From: Youhaiella tibetensis
GTDB lineage: Bacteria; Pseudomonadota; Alphaproteobacteria; Rhizobiales; Devosiaceae
NCBI RefSeq assembly: GCF_008000755.1
Contig: NZ_CP041690.1
Coordinates: 1,923,260 to 1,987,259, forward strand
Direction of reading: 5' to 3'
DNA: 64,000 bases
Made by a program: the position numbers and the translations under genes. How positions within the stretch are numbered: position 1 is the first letter of the stretch; the number at the start of each line of letters is the position of its first letter. Below are positions 20,323-30,506 of this stretch, piece by piece. The notes beneath the pieces are model-generated. The model ran no database searches, was not told the origin of the DNA, and saw only the letters and a list, made by a program, of their open reading frames with translations.

Positions 20323-21582
20323 ATGCGGCTTTCTCGGCGTACACTTCTTCGCTCCATGGCGGCAGCGGGCGCAGTCGCCGCTCTTCCGGCAGTAGCGCGG
20401 GCCCAGGAAGGCGACTCCATCTGGGACATGTTCAGCCGTAACCGCGTCCTGCGCAGCACGGATCGCAACAGCAACACTGCCGCAGCGAACGCCACGATCG
20501 AGACCATCGAGCCGATCCTGTCGGTGGATACCGCCTACAACCTCCAGCTTGCCATCGGCCAGTACGAACCCTTCGTGGCCGCTGGCGGCTGGGAGCAGGT
20601 GCCCAAGGAAGTCTTCGGCCTCACGCTCGGCAACGGGCGCCGTTCGGTCGTCGCCCTCAAGCGCCGCCTGATGTCGTCCGGCGACCTGCCGCCCGCCGAG
20701 CGCGTTGACGAGATGTTCGACGCCGCCACCGACCTTGCCGTGCGCAACTTCCAGGCTCGCCATGGCCTGATCGTGAACGGGCAGGTGGACGAGCCGACCT
20801 TCTACGCCATGGCCGTGCCAGCCGAGGTGCGCCTCAACCAGCTCCGCCTGAACCTGATCCGCGTCCAGAACATCAGCCAGACGCTGAGCGATCGCTACCT
20901 GGTGGTGAACGTGCCGGCCGCGTCGGCCGAAGCCATCGAGAACAGCGCCGTCGTCCAGCGCCACGTCGCCGTGGTCGGCCGCATCGACCGGCAGACCCCG
21001 ATCCTGCATTCGAAGGTCCACCAGATCAACTTCAACCCGTACTGGCACGTGCCCAAGTCCATCATCCAGAAGGACTTGATCAAGTACATGAACGAAGATC
21101 CGGAATACCTGACCAAGTTCCGCATCCACATCTACGACGGCAAGGGCAACGAGCTGGCGCCGACCGATATCGACTGGTCGACCAACGAGGCGGTCAACTA
21201 CATGTTCCGCCAGGAGCCGGGCGCCGAGAACTCGATGGGCCACGTGAAGATCAACTTCCCGAACCCCTACGACGTCTACATGCACGACACGCCCACCAAG
21301 TCGCTGTTCGGCGAGAATGCGCGCTTCCACTCCTCGGGCTGCATGCGCATCAACGAAGTGGATTCGCTGGTGAACTGGCTGCTGGCCAGCAATGGCGACT
21401 GGGACCTGGGCCGCGTCCAGCAGACCTTCGCCTCCAACGAACGCCTGGACGTGAAGGTCAAGAACCCGACCCCGGTCCACACCACCTACATCACCGCCTG
21501 GGCCAACCGCCAGGGCACGGTCAGCTTCCGCGACGACGTGTACAACTTCGACGCCGAAGGCCGGACCACGTTCGACGCCTAG
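20323..21582 (+). CDS. L,D-transpeptidase with YkuD domain
   Basis: 419 aa. A Tat-like signal peptide (SRRTLLRSMAAAGAVAALPAVARA) directs it to the periplasm. A peptidoglycan-binding helix bundle (FQARHGLIVNGQVDEPTFYAM) precedes the YkuD catalytic domain. The active site HSSGCMRIN has H336 and nucleophile C340. It makes 3-3 cross-links or attaches proteins to peptidoglycan. It follows its probable regulator ldtR and corresponds to the LdtP partner described for that regulator. Confidence 0.92.
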   Translation: MRLSRRTLLRSMAAAGAVAALPAVARAQEGDSIWDMFSRNRVLRSTDRNSNTAAANATIETIEPILSVDTAYNLQLAIGQYEPFVAAGGWEQVPKEVFGLTLGNGRRSVVALKRRLMSSGDLPPAERVDEMFDAATDLAVRNFQARHGLIVNGQVDEPTFYAMAVPAEVRLNQLRLNLIRVQNISQTLSDRYLVVNVPAASAEAIENSAVVQRHVAVVGRIDRQTPILHSKVHQINFNPYWHVPKSIIQKDLIKYMNEDPEYLTKFRIHIYDGKGNELAPTDIDWSTNEAVNYMFRQEPGAENSMGHVKINFPNPYDVYMHDTPTKSLFGENARFHSSGCMRINEVDSLVNWLLASNGDWDLGRVQQTFASNERLDVKVKNPTPVHTTYITAWANRQGTVSFRDDVYNFDAEGRTTFDA

Positions 21583-21587
21583 CCGCC

Positions 21588-21803
21588 ATGGGGGAAAGCG
21601 AAGTCCTCTTCGAGTTCACCCAGGTCGGCCAGCAAATGCGGGTATCCGCGATCGACGCGGGTACCCTGACCGAAGTCATTGTGATCGCGCCCGCCAGCGC
21701 CACGCGCTACCAGATGCAATCGCTCGCCATGGCCAAGCTCAAGCGCAAGCTGGCCGAAGGCGATGCGCAGGGCAGGGCGGCTCCTCCGCAACGCCTGTTC
21801 TAG
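21588..21803 (+). CDS. Small protein of the DUF6898 type
   Basis: 71 aa, 5 nt after the transpeptidase stop, so probably in the same operon. It has an EVLFEFTQVGQQMRVSAID beta-strand region and a basic helix at the end (MAKLKRKLAEG). Function unknown. The family name is recalled, not searched. Confidence 0.6.
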   Translation: MGESEVLFEFTQVGQQMRVSAIDAGTLTEVIVIAPASATRYQMQSLAMAKLKRKLAEGDAQGRAAPPQRLF

Positions 21804-21809
21804 ACGCGC

Positions 21810-22208
21810 TCAGCGCCCCGAGAAGCGCTGCCTGGCGGCCTCGGTGAAGGGCGTATAAAGGCTCACCAAAGTCCCTTCCGGGTCGCGGAACTGGGCGGCG
21901 CGATTGCCCCAGGGCATGACCTTGGGCGCCATGACCGCCTCGAGCTCGTTCTTAAGCCGTTCGTATTCAGCGTCGACATCCTCGACCTGGAATTCGATGA
22001 TGGCGCTGCGATTGGCGGCGGGCTCGGCACTGCCCTCCTTGAAGAGAGCGACGGTGTCGGCGGTGCCGAAAGCCAGAGCGGCGCTGGGCGTGACGATTTC
22101 GGCAAAAACTGGAGCGAGCCATTCGGCCTCCTTGCCGGTGAGCGTTTCGTAAAAGGCGACCAGCGCCTTGATGTCGGCGGCGACGAGCCGGACGGAAGCC
22201 AGTTTCAT
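21810..22208 (-). CDS. VOC (glyoxalase/bleomycin resistance) family protein
   Basis: 132 aa with the beta-alpha-beta-beta-beta repeat of the vicinal oxygen chelate fold: MKLASVRLVAADIKALVAFYETLTG and later FQVEDVDAEYERLK and FRDPEGTLVSLYTP. The second metal-type glutamate position is in DPEGT. Substrate unknown. It is divergent from a WYL-type regulator, which probably controls it. Confidence 0.8.
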   Translation of the reverse strand: MKLASVRLVAADIKALVAFYETLTGKEAEWLAPVFAEIVTPSAALAFGTADTVALFKEGSAEPAANRSAIIEFQVEDVDAEYERLKNELEAVMAPKVMPWGNRAAQFRDPEGTLVSLYTPFTEAARQRFSGR

Positions 22209-22270
22209 GAAGATATCCTTGTTGTCGGGGCGCCGGATCGGCGGCCCGCTGACGCCCCTTGTGAGCCATC

Positions 22271-22296
22271 CCTGCTGCCACCATAATGTCAGCAGG
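22271..22296. promoter_or_regulatory. Inverted repeat in the VOC / WYL regulator gap
   Basis: CCTGCTG and CAGCAGG are separated by 12 nt, 12 nt before the regulator start. It is a candidate operator for the divergent pair. Confidence 0.5.
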
Positions 22297-22307
22297 AGTC
22301 AGTAGCG

Positions 22308-23009
22308 ATGCGTCGAGCCGACAGACTGTTTCAGATCATCCAGGTGCTGCGCCGCTCGACACGGCCGGTGACGGCTGCCGCGCTGGCCGAGGAGCTGGAG
22401 GTTTCAAAGCGCACCGTCTATCGCGATGTGGCCGACCTCATCGGGCAAAGGGTGCCGATAGCGGGAGAAGCTGGCTTCGGCTACGTGCTCGATGCGGGCT
22501 ACGACATGCCGCCGCTGATGCTCAACGCCGACGAGGTCGAAGCGATCGTGCTGGGCGTACAATGGGTTGCGGACCGATCCGACAAGGCGCTCTCAACTGC
22601 GGCGCGTGATGTCCTGGCCAAGATCGCGGCCGTCATCCCCGAACATCTCCGGCCCGTCATCGAGGTGCCGAGCGTTGGCGTGAAGCCCACGGAAAGCCGG
22701 GGGGAGCGCTTCGATACCACGCCCATCCGGATGGCGATCCGCAATGGGAACAAGCTGCGCTTGCGGTACCTCGATGCGACCGAGAAGGTAAGCGAACGCA
22801 CAGTGTGGCCGGTCGTGCTGGGCTATGCCGAGGCGAGCAGCCTCCTGGTTGCGTGGTGTGAACTGCGTCAGGATTTTCGGCACTTTCGCACCGATCGGGT
22901 GCTGGTGATGGAAGTGCTGGACGAGCAGCACGGATGGAGCCATGCGCGCCTGCGGCGTCGCTGGGAGACCTGGCGCGCGAAGGTCGACAGGGCGCTTCCG
23001 GGCGCCTGA
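22308..23009 (+). CDS. YafY-type HTH and WYL domain transcriptional regulator
   Basis: 233 aa. The N-terminal HTH_11 (MRRADRLFQIIQVLRRS; LEVSKRTVYRDVADL) is followed by a WYL ligand-sensing domain at about 135-200 (RMAIRNGNKLRLRYLDA; WCELRQDFRHFRTDRV). Such proteins often repress the divergent VOC or dehydrogenase gene. The WYL residues appear in degenerate form. Confidence 0.85.
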   Translation: MRRADRLFQIIQVLRRSTRPVTAAALAEELEVSKRTVYRDVADLIGQRVPIAGEAGFGYVLDAGYDMPPLMLNADEVEAIVLGVQWVADRSDKALSTAARDVLAKIAAVIPEHLRPVIEVPSVGVKPTESRGERFDTTPIRMAIRNGNKLRLRYLDATEKVSERTVWPVVLGYAEASSLLVAWCELRQDFRHFRTDRVLVMEVLDEQHGWSHARLRRRWETWRAKVDRALPGA

Positions 23010-23078
23010 TCTCGCTCCGGCAAAAGCGAAGGGAGCCGCCTGGTCGGGCAGCTCCCCCATCGTCACCTGCAGCCCGTC

Positions 23079-23492
23079 CTAAAGGTTACAGGTATGGCGG
23101 TGTCCGTCGTAGCCGAGATAGGTATCGCTGCGAGGGTCGTAGGATTTGAAGCGCGCCTCGCACCGCTGTACGTGCCCGCTGGCCGGATAGCGCGGCGAGG
23201 AGTTAAGGGCGCCGTTGATCATGGCGCCCGCGACAAGGCCGAAGATCCCGGCGATTGCGGCATCGGCGCCATTATAATGCGAATAGTACCACTGGTTGTA
23301 GCGCCGATCGTCCCAGCGCGAGCCGTGCCGTCCGAAATCGTAGCAGTCCCGATCGTTGGGGTGCCGCTGGCAATAGGTCTCCACATAGCGATAGCGCTGC
23401 GAATAACCCTGCGCGGCGGCGGGCGATACGGTCATGAGTGACATGGAGGCCGTAGCGGCCAGCGTGACGAGGCTTGCGATGACTCTTTTCAT
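23079..23492 (-). CDS. BA14K family periplasmic protein
   Basis: 137 aa from ATG at 23492 with AGGAGAG upstream. It has a signal peptide ([20 protein letters not shown], cleavage after AAAQ), a Tyr/Arg-rich middle, one glycine-alanine membrane-like segment ([15 protein letters not shown]), and the family C-terminus [24 protein letters not shown]. The two cysteines flanking that repeat may form a disulfide. The Brucella homologue is a lectin-like antigen; the role here is unknown. Confidence 0.82.
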   Translation of the reverse strand: MKRVIASLVTLAATASMSLMTVSPAAAQGYSQRYRYVETYCQRHPNDRDCYDFGRHGSRWDDRRYNQWYYSHYNGADAAIAGIFGLVAGAMINGALNSSPRYPASGHVQRCEARFKSYDPRSDTYLGYDGHRHTCNL

Positions 23493-23667
23493 CGGTCTCT
23501 CCTGGGCAAGCGATTGGTGTGGAAGCGAAACGAGCCAGTGTGCCCAGGGTTGCGTCACAATTGCCGATCCCAGATTTAGGCGCACGCTTGGAATCGTGAC
23601 CCCCTATGTGGTAAACGACGCGCGTCAGCGACAAACCGACACCTTTCAACCTTCCCGGGGAACGCCA

Positions 23668-24969
23668 ATGAGCGCTGCCACGTCACTTCCGCTCTTTCCG
23701 CATTTCTTCTCTGACACGCTGGCCCAGACCGATCCCGAGATCGCACAGGCCATCAATCAGGAGCTCGGTCGTCAGCAGAACGAGATCGAGCTGATCGCGT
23801 CCGAGAACATCGTTTCTAAGGCCGTGCTCGAAGCCCAGGGCTCGATCATGACCAACAAATACGCGGAAGGTTATCCGGGTAAGCGCTACTACGGCGGTTG
23901 TGAGTTCGTCGACATCGCCGAGAACCTGGCGATCTCGCGCGCCAAGGACCTGTTCGGGGTCGAATTCGTCAACGTGCAGCCCAATTCCGGCTCGCAGGCC
24001 AACCAGGGCGTCTACCAGGCGCTGCTGCAGCCGGGCGATACCATCCTGGGCATGTCGCTCGATGGCGGCGGTCACCTGACCCACGGCGCCAAGCCGAACC
24101 AGTCCGGCAAGTGGTTCAATGCCATCCAGTACGGCGTGCGCAAGCAGGACGGCCGCGTCGACATGGACGAGATGCGCGCCCTGGCGCTCCAGCACCGTCC
24201 CAAGCTGATCGTGGCCGGTTTCTCCGCCTATTCGCGCGTCATGGACTGGGCGGCGTTCCGCGCCGTTGCCGACGAGATCGGCGCCTACCTCATGGTCGAC
24301 ATGGCGCACGTGGCGGGCCTCGTTGCCGGCGGCGTCTATCCGAGCCCGTTCCCTCACGCCCATATCGCCACCACCACCACGCACAAGACGCTGCGCGGTC
24401 CCCGTGGCGGCATGATCATGACCAATGACGAGGACATCGCCAAGAAGATCAACTCGGCGATCTTCCCGGGCATCCAGGGCGGCCCGCTGATGCACGTCAT
24501 CGCAGCCAAGGCCGTGGCCTTCAAGGAAGCGCAGTCGGGCGAGTTCAAGCTCTATGCGCGCCAGGTCGTGGCCAATGCCAAGGTGCTGGCCGAGACGCTG
24601 GTTCGCGGCGGCCTCGACATCGTCACCGGCGGCACCGACAACCACCTGATGCTGGTGGACCTGCGCCCCAAGAAGCTCACCGGCAAGGCAGCCGAAAAGG
24701 CCCTCGAGCGCGCCCACATCACCTGCAACAAGAACGCGGTGCCGTTCGATCCGGAAAAGCCGGCGATCACCTCGGGTATCCGCGTGGGTACGCCGGCAGC
24801 GACCTCGCGCGGTTTCCGCGAGCCGGAATTCCAGCTCGTCGGCGAACTGATGGTCGAAGTGCTCGATGGCCTGGCTACCAATGGCGAGGACAACAACGGC
24901 AGCGTCGAGGCCACCGTCCGCGACAAGGTCAAGAAGCTCACCGACGCCTTCCCGATCTACGGGCAGTAA
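23668..24969 (+). CDS. glyA: Serine hydroxymethyltransferase
   Basis: 433 aa from ATG at 23668. It interconverts serine and glycine with tetrahydrofolate using PLP. The PLP lysine is K240 in [13 protein letters not shown], and [12 protein letters not shown] and the glycine-rich [11 protein letters not shown] are present. The upstream frame to 23434 is open but overlaps the divergent BA14K gene. nrdR follows after 3 nt. Confidence 0.97.
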   Translation: MSAATSLPLFPHFFSDTLAQTDPEIAQAINQELGRQQNEIELIASENIVSKAVLEAQGSIMTNKYAEGYPGKRYYGGCEFVDIAENLAISRAKDLFGVEFVNVQPNSGSQANQGVYQALLQPGDTILGMSLDGGGHLTHGAKPNQSGKWFNAIQYGVRKQDGRVDMDEMRALALQHRPKLIVAGFSAYSRVMDWAAFRAVADEIGAYLMVDMAHVAGLVAGGVYPSPFPHAHIATTTTHKTLRGPRGGMIMTNDEDIAKKINSAIFPGIQGGPLMHVIAAKAVAFKEAQSGEFKLYARQVVANAKVLAETLVRGGLDIVTGGTDNHLMLVDLRPKKLTGKAAEKALERAHITCNKNAVPFDPEKPAITSGIRVGTPAATSRGFREPEFQLVGELMVEVLDGLATNGEDNNGSVEATVRDKVKKLTDAFPIYGQ

Positions 24970-24972
24970 GCC

Positions 24973-25458
24973 ATGCGCTGTCCTTACTGCGGAAACGAAG
25001 ACACACAGGTCAAGGACAGCCGGCCGACCGAGGATTCGAGCGCAATCCGCCGCCGGCGTATCTGCAGCGCCTGCGGCGGGCGTTTCACCACCTTCGAGCG
25101 CGTGCAGCTACGCGACCTCGTTGTGGTCAAGAAATCGGGGCGCAAGGTGCCGTTCGACCGCGAGAAGCTCTCGCGGTCGGTCTATACGGCCCTGCGCAAG
25201 CGCGCCGTCGAGCCTGAGCGCATCGAACGCATGATCTCAGGGATCGTACGACAGCTCGAAAGCCTGGGCGAGGGCGAGGTGACGTCCGACCAGATCGGCG
25301 AATATGTGATGGACGGGCTCAAGGGCCTGGACGATGTCGCGTTCGTCCGCTTCGCCTCGGTCTACAAGAACTTCTCCGCCGCCGACGACTTCCGCTCGTT
25401 CCTGACGGAACTGGGTAACGGCAAGAGCGCCAGGCACGAGGCCGGCGACGACGACTGA
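24973..25458 (+). CDS. nrdR: Transcriptional repressor NrdR
   Basis: 161 aa. A zinc ribbon (C3, C6, C31, C34) precedes an ATP-cone domain (about 49-139). NrdR represses ribonucleotide reductase genes when dATP is high. It is coupled to glyA, which feeds one-carbon units to thymidylate, so the pair joins two steps of DNA precursor supply. Confidence 0.95.
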   Translation: MRCPYCGNEDTQVKDSRPTEDSSAIRRRRICSACGGRFTTFERVQLRDLVVVKKSGRKVPFDREKLSRSVYTALRKRAVEPERIERMISGIVRQLESLGEGEVTSDQIGEYVMDGLKGLDDVAFVRFASVYKNFSAADDFRSFLTELGNGKSARHEAGDDD

Positions 25459-25575
25459 TTTGCATAGCTGCTGCCGGTCCTACGAATGTTGACCGGCGGG
25501 CAGGGGATGGATGATAACCTCCCCAAACGATGGCGGCCCGCGGGCCGCGCTTCCCCTCTCTAAGGACTACGACTC

Positions 25576-26064
25576 GTGGCGCAACCTTCCAAACGCGGCG
25601 AAAACGGCGAACGCCCTGCCAACCAGCGCGGGGCTGCGCGCCTTGCCGCCGTGCAGGCTCTCTATCAGATGGATGTCGGCCGCCAGACCCTGGAAGATAC
25701 GCTCGATCAGTTCAACGCCCAGCACCTGGGTGGCCGCGAGATCGAGGGCGAGCAATACCTGCCGGCCGACGCGGACTTCTTCCGCCAGATCCTGCGCGGC
25801 GTGATCAAGTTCCAGCGCGAGCTCGATCCAGCGATCGACAACGCACTGACCGACGAATGGCCGGTGACGCGCGTCGATGCCACGCTGCGCGCCATCCTGC
25901 GTGCCGCCGCCTGGGAATTGCTGCGTCGCCAGGATATCCCGGCCCGAGTGGTGATCAGCGAATACGTCGATATCGCCAAGGCCTTCTACGAGGACGATGC
26001 GACGGGGCTGGTGAACGGCGTGCTCGACAAGATCATCCGGGAAAGCGGGCATCCGAACGCTTGA
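25576..26064 (+). CDS. nusB: Transcription antitermination factor NusB
   Basis: 162 aa, all-helical. NusB with S10 binds boxA in rRNA leaders and prevents termination. Family stretches: RGAARLAAVQALYQMDV, TRVDATLRAILRAAAWELL and VVISEYVDIAKAFY. The usual ribH neighbour is absent between nrdR and nusB. Confidence 0.93.
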   Translation: MAQPSKRGENGERPANQRGAARLAAVQALYQMDVGRQTLEDTLDQFNAQHLGGREIEGEQYLPADADFFRQILRGVIKFQRELDPAIDNALTDEWPVTRVDATLRAILRAAAWELLRRQDIPARVVISEYVDIAKAFYEDDATGLVNGVLDKIIRESGHPNA

Positions 26065-26231
26065 GGTCGGGGGGCTAGACGCCCATCCCAGCGGGGCGTT
26101 CAGTTCGCCCAATCCTCGATTATTTCTTCGCCGGGGAAGAGAGATTGAGTTTGAGGCGCTTGGCCGACTAACCAAACATCAGACCTCCGCGATTCTCTTC
26201 GTAGAGATCGCGCCCGGAAGCCCCCATGTAG

Positions 26232-26267
26232 ACAAAGAAAAGACGCTCTCCCATGAGGGAGAGCGTC
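26232..26267 (-). terminator. Terminator downstream of bamE
   Basis: An 11-bp stem (26242-26252 with 26257-26267), loop ATGA, is followed on the minus strand by a T-rich run (complement of AAAGAAAA). It ends the bamE transcript. Confidence 0.85.
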
Positions 26268-26297
26268 CCGAAATCTCGTAGTGCGCGCTGTTGGGAT

Positions 26298-26735
26298 TTA
26301 CAGCGACGACAGGATCGACTCGATGAAGGTCTTGTCTTCGCCGAACGACGGGGTGCGGCGCGACTCGATGGTGACGGACTTGCCGTCCTTGGCGCCGTAG
26401 AGCGCCTTGTCCTTCACCTTCTTGTTCTTGTCGAAATAGATGGCCAGCACGCGCCGTTCCTTGATGGAGTTGATCCCCATCGCGGTCGTCGCAAGCTTGG
26501 TCTCGACGTAGTAGTAAGCCGTTTCGCCACCGAACGTGCTGGTGGTCTGGGGCGAGCCGAGAACGGTGGTCACCAGTTCCATGCTCTGGCCCGGACGGAT
26601 CTGCACAAGCGCGTCGTCCGAAATCTCGTAGCCTTCGGTCTTGTTGACGATCAGGCCGCCCGCAGTCGAGCAGGCGGCAAGGCTGACACCCAAGACCAGG
26701 GCAGCGGCGAGCGGAGCTAGGCGTTTCAACGGCAT
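26298..26735 (-). CDS. bamE: Outer membrane assembly lipoprotein BamE
   Basis: 145 aa. A lipoprotein signal peptide ends at lipobox SLAAC. The SmpA/OmlA fold is visible: IRPGQSMELVTTVLGSPQTTS followed by the AYYYVE strand. It is a subunit of the BAM complex that inserts beta-barrel proteins. It is divergent from the cytochrome chaperone gene, as in many alphaproteobacteria. Confidence 0.9.
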   Translation of the reverse strand: MPLKRLAPLAAALVLGVSLAACSTAGGLIVNKTEGYEISDDALVQIRPGQSMELVTTVLGSPQTTSTFGGETAYYYVETKLATTAMGINSIKERRVLAIYFDKNKKVKDKALYGAKDGKSVTIESRRTPSFGEDKTFIESILSSL

Positions 26736-26879
26736 GAATTTGACTTTCCCGATGGCACTCGACTATAGGCTCGCGACGGGGCTTGATAAGCCCAGACAAG
26801 GCCGCCGGAATGTTTAGCCGCCAATGCCCCGCACTGCAAGCTGGCTCTCCGCCGACCGATCAAGACGCCGAGCGTAGCC

Positions 26880-27410
26880 ATGATCCTGTCCCTTTTCAAA
26901 AAATCTTCTGATTCTGCGCCAGTTTACGCGGTCTATAACGCCATTGTGGCGCAATCCCGACAGCCGGTTTTCTACGCCGAGTGGGGCGTGCCGGACACCG
27001 TGACGGGCCGTTTCGACATGATCAGCCTGCATATGGCGCTCGTCTTCCGCCGTCTGCGATCGGACGATCAGGCCATCAAGGACTTCTCCCAGGCCGTGTT
27101 CGATCTCTTCTTCAAGGACATGGATCGCTCCCTGCGCGAGATGGGCGTAGGCGATCTCTCCATCTCCAAGCGCATCCAGAAGATGGGCAACCTCTTCTTC
27201 GGCCTCCTGGCCGCCGTGAACGCCGCAATGGACAGCCGGAACATGCAGGCGCTCGATGACGTTCTCTCCCGCAATGTCTATGCGGAGATCGAGAATCCGC
27301 CGGTGCGCAAGCTCTCCCAGTACATGGTCGAGCAGTCCGAGTTCCTGGGCGGTCAAACGATCGACGCCATCATGGCCGGCAACCTGAGCATGGAAATCCA
27401 GACCTCATGA
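26880..27410 (+). CDS. Ubiquinol-cytochrome c chaperone family protein
   Basis: 176 aa, helical, with the family segments YNAIVAQSRQPVFYAEWGVPDTVTGRFDM and FFKDMDRSLREMGVGDLSISKR given here in part. The mitochondrial homologue Cbp3 assists assembly of cytochrome b in complex III; the bacterial protein probably does the same. It overlaps the DUF177 gene by 4 nt. Confidence 0.88.
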   Translation: MILSLFKKSSDSAPVYAVYNAIVAQSRQPVFYAEWGVPDTVTGRFDMISLHMALVFRRLRSDDQAIKDFSQAVFDLFFKDMDRSLREMGVGDLSISKRIQKMGNLFFGLLAAVNAAMDSRNMQALDDVLSRNVYAEIENPPVRKLSQYMVEQSEFLGGQTIDAIMAGNLSMEIQTS

Positions 27411-27952
27411 CCAAGCGTCAAGACGAATCCGCACTCGATGCCTCCATCCGCATCGACCACCTGCCGCCCGAAGGGCGCGACCTCAAGCTTTCGGCCAATG
27501 CCGAACAGCGCGCCGCGCTCGCCGAGCGGCTGACGATCACGTCCGTCGAAAAGCTCGACGTGACCCTCAACGCCGCTCCTTTCCGTGGCGGTATCCGTGT
27601 CCTCGGCCGGCTGATCGCAACCATCGTGCAGCCTTGCGTGGTGACCTTCGCTCCGGTGACCCAGGACATCGATGAACCCATCGACCGGGTATTCCTCCCC
27701 GGGCGCGAAAAGCAGCATACGCCAGGCGCCGAAGTCTTCATCGACATAGAAGAGGAAGATGCCCCCGACTATTTCGAGGGTCCTGAGGTCGATCTCACCG
27801 AATTGATCGTGGAAACGCTTTCGCTGGCCATCGATCCCTATCCGCGGGCGCCCGGCGCCAGTCTGGCTGATATCCCCCGGGAACCTGCCGACGAGCCGGA
27901 ATCGCCATTCTCCAGCCTCAAATCTCTTCGAGACAAAGGCGATAAGAGCTAA
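27407..27952 (+). CDS. YceD/DUF177 family protein
   Basis: 181 aa. The core has LTITSVEKLDVTLNAAP, a CVVTFAPVTQDIDEPIDRVFLP strand pair, and an acidic C-terminal part. DUF177 proteins are linked to 23S rRNA or L32 processing because they sit before rpmF or plsX; here plsX follows and rpmF is absent. In this family one cysteine (here in QPCVVTF) remains of the CxxC pair. Confidence 0.8.
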   Translation: MTKRQDESALDASIRIDHLPPEGRDLKLSANAEQRAALAERLTITSVEKLDVTLNAAPFRGGIRVLGRLIATIVQPCVVTFAPVTQDIDEPIDRVFLPGREKQHTPGAEVFIDIEEEDAPDYFEGPEVDLTELIVETLSLAIDPYPRAPGASLADIPREPADEPESPFSSLKSLRDKGDKS

Positions 27953-28037
27953 AGTGCTCCTCATCTGCGGGACTTGCGCCGACTCCCTGATTGGATATCT
28001 TGGCGCCACGCCGCCGTAGGCCGCACAAAAGGGCGAT

Positions 28038-29105
28038 ATGAACGACAGAATCAGAATCTCCGTGGACGCCATGGGCGGCGACATTGGTCCGCGCGTGGCC
28101 ATACATGGAGCTGCTCTTGCCCTGAAGGAGCGCAAGAACACCAGCTTCATCTTCCACGGCCGCAAGGAAGAGATCGAGCCGCTGCTCGACGAATTCCCAG
28201 CGCTCAAGCCGGTTTCCGAAGTCCGTCACTGCGACAATGTCATTGCGATGGACGAGAAGCCCAGCCAGGCCCTGCGCAAGGGCCGCAACAATTCCTCGAT
28301 GTGGGCCGCGCTCCAATCGGTCAAGGACGGGGAGGCGGACGTTGCCATCTCCGGCGGCAATACCGGCGCACTGATGGCCATGGCCACCTTCTGCCTGCGT
28401 CCGATGGAAGGCATCTCGCGCCCGGCGATCGCCGCCATCTGGCCGACGCTGCGCTCAGACATCGTCGTGCTCGACGTTGGCGCCACCGTAGGCGGTGACG
28501 CCAAGCAACTTGTGGATTTCTCGGTCCTAGGCGCCGCGCTGGCGCGCGCCCTGTTCGACCAGGACCTGCCCACCGTCGGGCTGCTCAATGTGGGCAGTGA
28601 AGAGGTCAAGGGACTCGAAACCGTCAAGGAAGCCGGGCGCATGCTCGGCCATGCCAGCGGGGCCGGGTTCCTCTACCACGGCTTCGTCGAGGGCGACGAC
28701 ATCGGCAAAGGCACGGTCGACGTGGTCGTGACCGAAGGCTTTACCGGCAATATCGTGCTCAAGACCGCCGAAGGCACGGCGCGCCAGGTGGCGGGGTACC
28801 TGCGCAGTGCGCTGACCGCCAATTTCATGTCCAAGGTCGGTGCGTTCTTCGCCCGGCAGGCCCTGACGGCGCTGCGCCGCAAGATGGATCCGCGCACCGT
28901 CAACGGCGGCGTGTTCCTGGGTCTTAACGGTATCGTCATTAAGAGCCATGGCGGTACCGATGAAATCGGCTACAAGAGCGCTCTTGGCCTCGCCTACGAA
29001 ATGGCGCGTAGCCATTTGATCGACAAGATTTCCGAGGGTCTGTCGCGGTTCCCACCCATCGTGGAGAGCCAGCCGGAACTCGAAGCTGAGGGAAAACCTG
29101 CGTGA
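28038..29105 (+). CDS. plsX: Phosphate acyltransferase PlsX
   Basis: 355 aa. PlsX makes acyl-phosphate from acyl-ACP for membrane phospholipid synthesis. The start [15 protein letters not shown] and the [11 protein letters not shown] and [13 protein letters not shown] segments are characteristic. The end overlaps fabH by 4 nt. Confidence 0.96.
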   Translation: MNDRIRISVDAMGGDIGPRVAIHGAALALKERKNTSFIFHGRKEEIEPLLDEFPALKPVSEVRHCDNVIAMDEKPSQALRKGRNNSSMWAALQSVKDGEADVAISGGNTGALMAMATFCLRPMEGISRPAIAAIWPTLRSDIVVLDVGATVGGDAKQLVDFSVLGAALARALFDQDLPTVGLLNVGSEEVKGLETVKEAGRMLGHASGAGFLYHGFVEGDDIGKGTVDVVVTEGFTGNIVLKTAEGTARQVAGYLRSALTANFMSKVGAFFARQALTALRRKMDPRTVNGGVFLGLNGIVIKSHGGTDEIGYKSALGLAYEMARSHLIDKISEGLSRFPPIVESQPELEAEGKPA

Positions 29106-30073
29106 GTGAGTTGCGATCGATAGTCCGTGGCGTTGGCGGTTACCTGCCCGAGCGGGTGATGACCAACGACGAAATGTCCAAGATCGTGGACACCTCGGAC
29201 GAGTGGATTCAGCAGCGTACCGGTATCAAGCAGCGCCATATCGCGGCGGAAGGCGAACTGACGTCCGACCTGGCAGTTGCAGCGGCCCGCAAGGCGCTCG
29301 ACGCGGCGGGCCTGGGCATTGAAGGCATCGACCTGGTGATCGTTGCCACTACCACCCCGGACATGACGTTCCCAGCCACCGCCGCCATCGTGCAGCAGAA
29401 GCTGGGCATGCACCACGGGGCCGCATTCGACCTCCAGGCGGTGTGCTCGGGCTTCGTCTACGCAGTGGCAACCGCCGATAGCCAGCTCAAGAACGGCCTT
29501 GGCAAGCGTGCCCTCGTGATTGGCGCCGAGACGTCCTCGCGCATCCTCGACTGGACGGATCGCACCACCTGCGTGCTCTTTGGCGACGGCGCCGGCGCCA
29601 TGGTGCTCGAACTGGCCGAAAAGGACGCGGAAGATCGCGGCATCCTGGCCTCGAGCCTGCGCTCTGACGGCCATCACTGGAACAAGCTCTATACCGACGG
29701 CGGCCCATCCTCGACGATGAGCATCGGCCACATCCGCATGGAAGGCAAAGAGGTCTTCAAGCACGCGGTGGGCAACATCACCGATGTCGTGCGCGACGTG
29801 TTCGAGAAGACGGGCACCACTGTCGATGACCTCGACTGGTTCGTGCCGCACCAGGCCAACAAGCGCATCATCGACGGCGCCGGGGTCAAACTCGGAATAC
29901 CGCCTGAAAAGGTCGTGCTGACCGTTGATCGTCATGCCAACACGTCTGCGGCGTCCGTGCCGCTGGCGTTGAGTGTGGCCGTCGAAGACGGACGGATCAA
30001 GAAGGGCGACCTGGTGATGCTCGAAGCCATGGGTGGCGGGTTCACCTGGGGCGCATCGTTGATCCGCTGGTAA
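29102..30073 (+). CDS. fabH: 3-oxoacyl-ACP synthase III
   Basis: 323 aa from GTG at 29102, overlapping the plsX stop. It starts fatty-acid chains by condensing acetyl-CoA with malonyl-ACP. The catalytic triad is C115 in LQAVCSGF, histidine in VPHQANKR and asparagine in RHANTSAAS. The gene order plsX-fabH-ihfA-merR is standard for rhizobia. Confidence 0.96.
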   Translation: MSELRSIVRGVGGYLPERVMTNDEMSKIVDTSDEWIQQRTGIKQRHIAAEGELTSDLAVAAARKALDAAGLGIEGIDLVIVATTTPDMTFPATAAIVQQKLGMHHGAAFDLQAVCSGFVYAVATADSQLKNGLGKRALVIGAETSSRILDWTDRTTCVLFGDGAGAMVLELAEKDAEDRGILASSLRSDGHHWNKLYTDGGPSSTMSIGHIRMEGKEVFKHAVGNITDVVRDVFEKTGTTVDDLDWFVPHQANKRIIDGAGVKLGIPPEKVVLTVDRHANTSAASVPLALSVAVEDGRIKKGDLVMLEAMGGGFTWGASLIRW

Positions 30074-30168
30074 AAGGCGCGTTGACCGCCCATGCCGCTG
30101 AGCGCTAGTCTAAAAGTGCCGGGGGCGGAGGGGCTTAACCGGAACCATAGAGGCGGAGCGGGGTGCGA

Positions 30169-30480
30169 ATGGCACAAAAAACTGTGACGCGAGCGGATTT
30201 GGCAGAGGCAGTCTACGAAGCTGTCGGCCTTTCCAGGACCGAGTCGGCAGAACTCGTGGAAAGAGTTCTAGGCCTTATCGGTGACGCCCTTGTGAAGGGC
30301 GAGCATGTCAAACTTTCGTCGTTCGGCTCGTTTCAGGTTCGTTCCAAGAACGAACGGATCGGGCGGAACCCGAAGACAGGCGAGGAAGTACCCATTCTCC
30401 CCCGTCAGGTTCTGGTGTTCAAACCGAGCAACGTGTTGAAATCCAAGATCAACAAATCTATGGTTCGTGCTGGAAAATAA
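30169..30480 (+). CDS. ihfA: Integration host factor alpha subunit
   Basis: 103 aa from ATG at 30169 (GTG at 30163 is an alternative). It is an HU/IHF fold protein with the DNA-intercalating loop [12 protein letters not shown]. It bends DNA at specific sites and is needed by many tyrosine integrases, so it could also serve the prophage in this window. GGAG lies 11 nt upstream. Confidence 0.93.
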   Translation: MAQKTVTRADLAEAVYEAVGLSRTESAELVERVLGLIGDALVKGEHVKLSSFGSFQVRSKNERIGRNPKTGEEVPILPRQVLVFKPSNVLKSKINKSMVRAGK

Positions 30481-30506
30481 AGCGTTCTTCGTAAGGAGGC
30501 CGTGAG

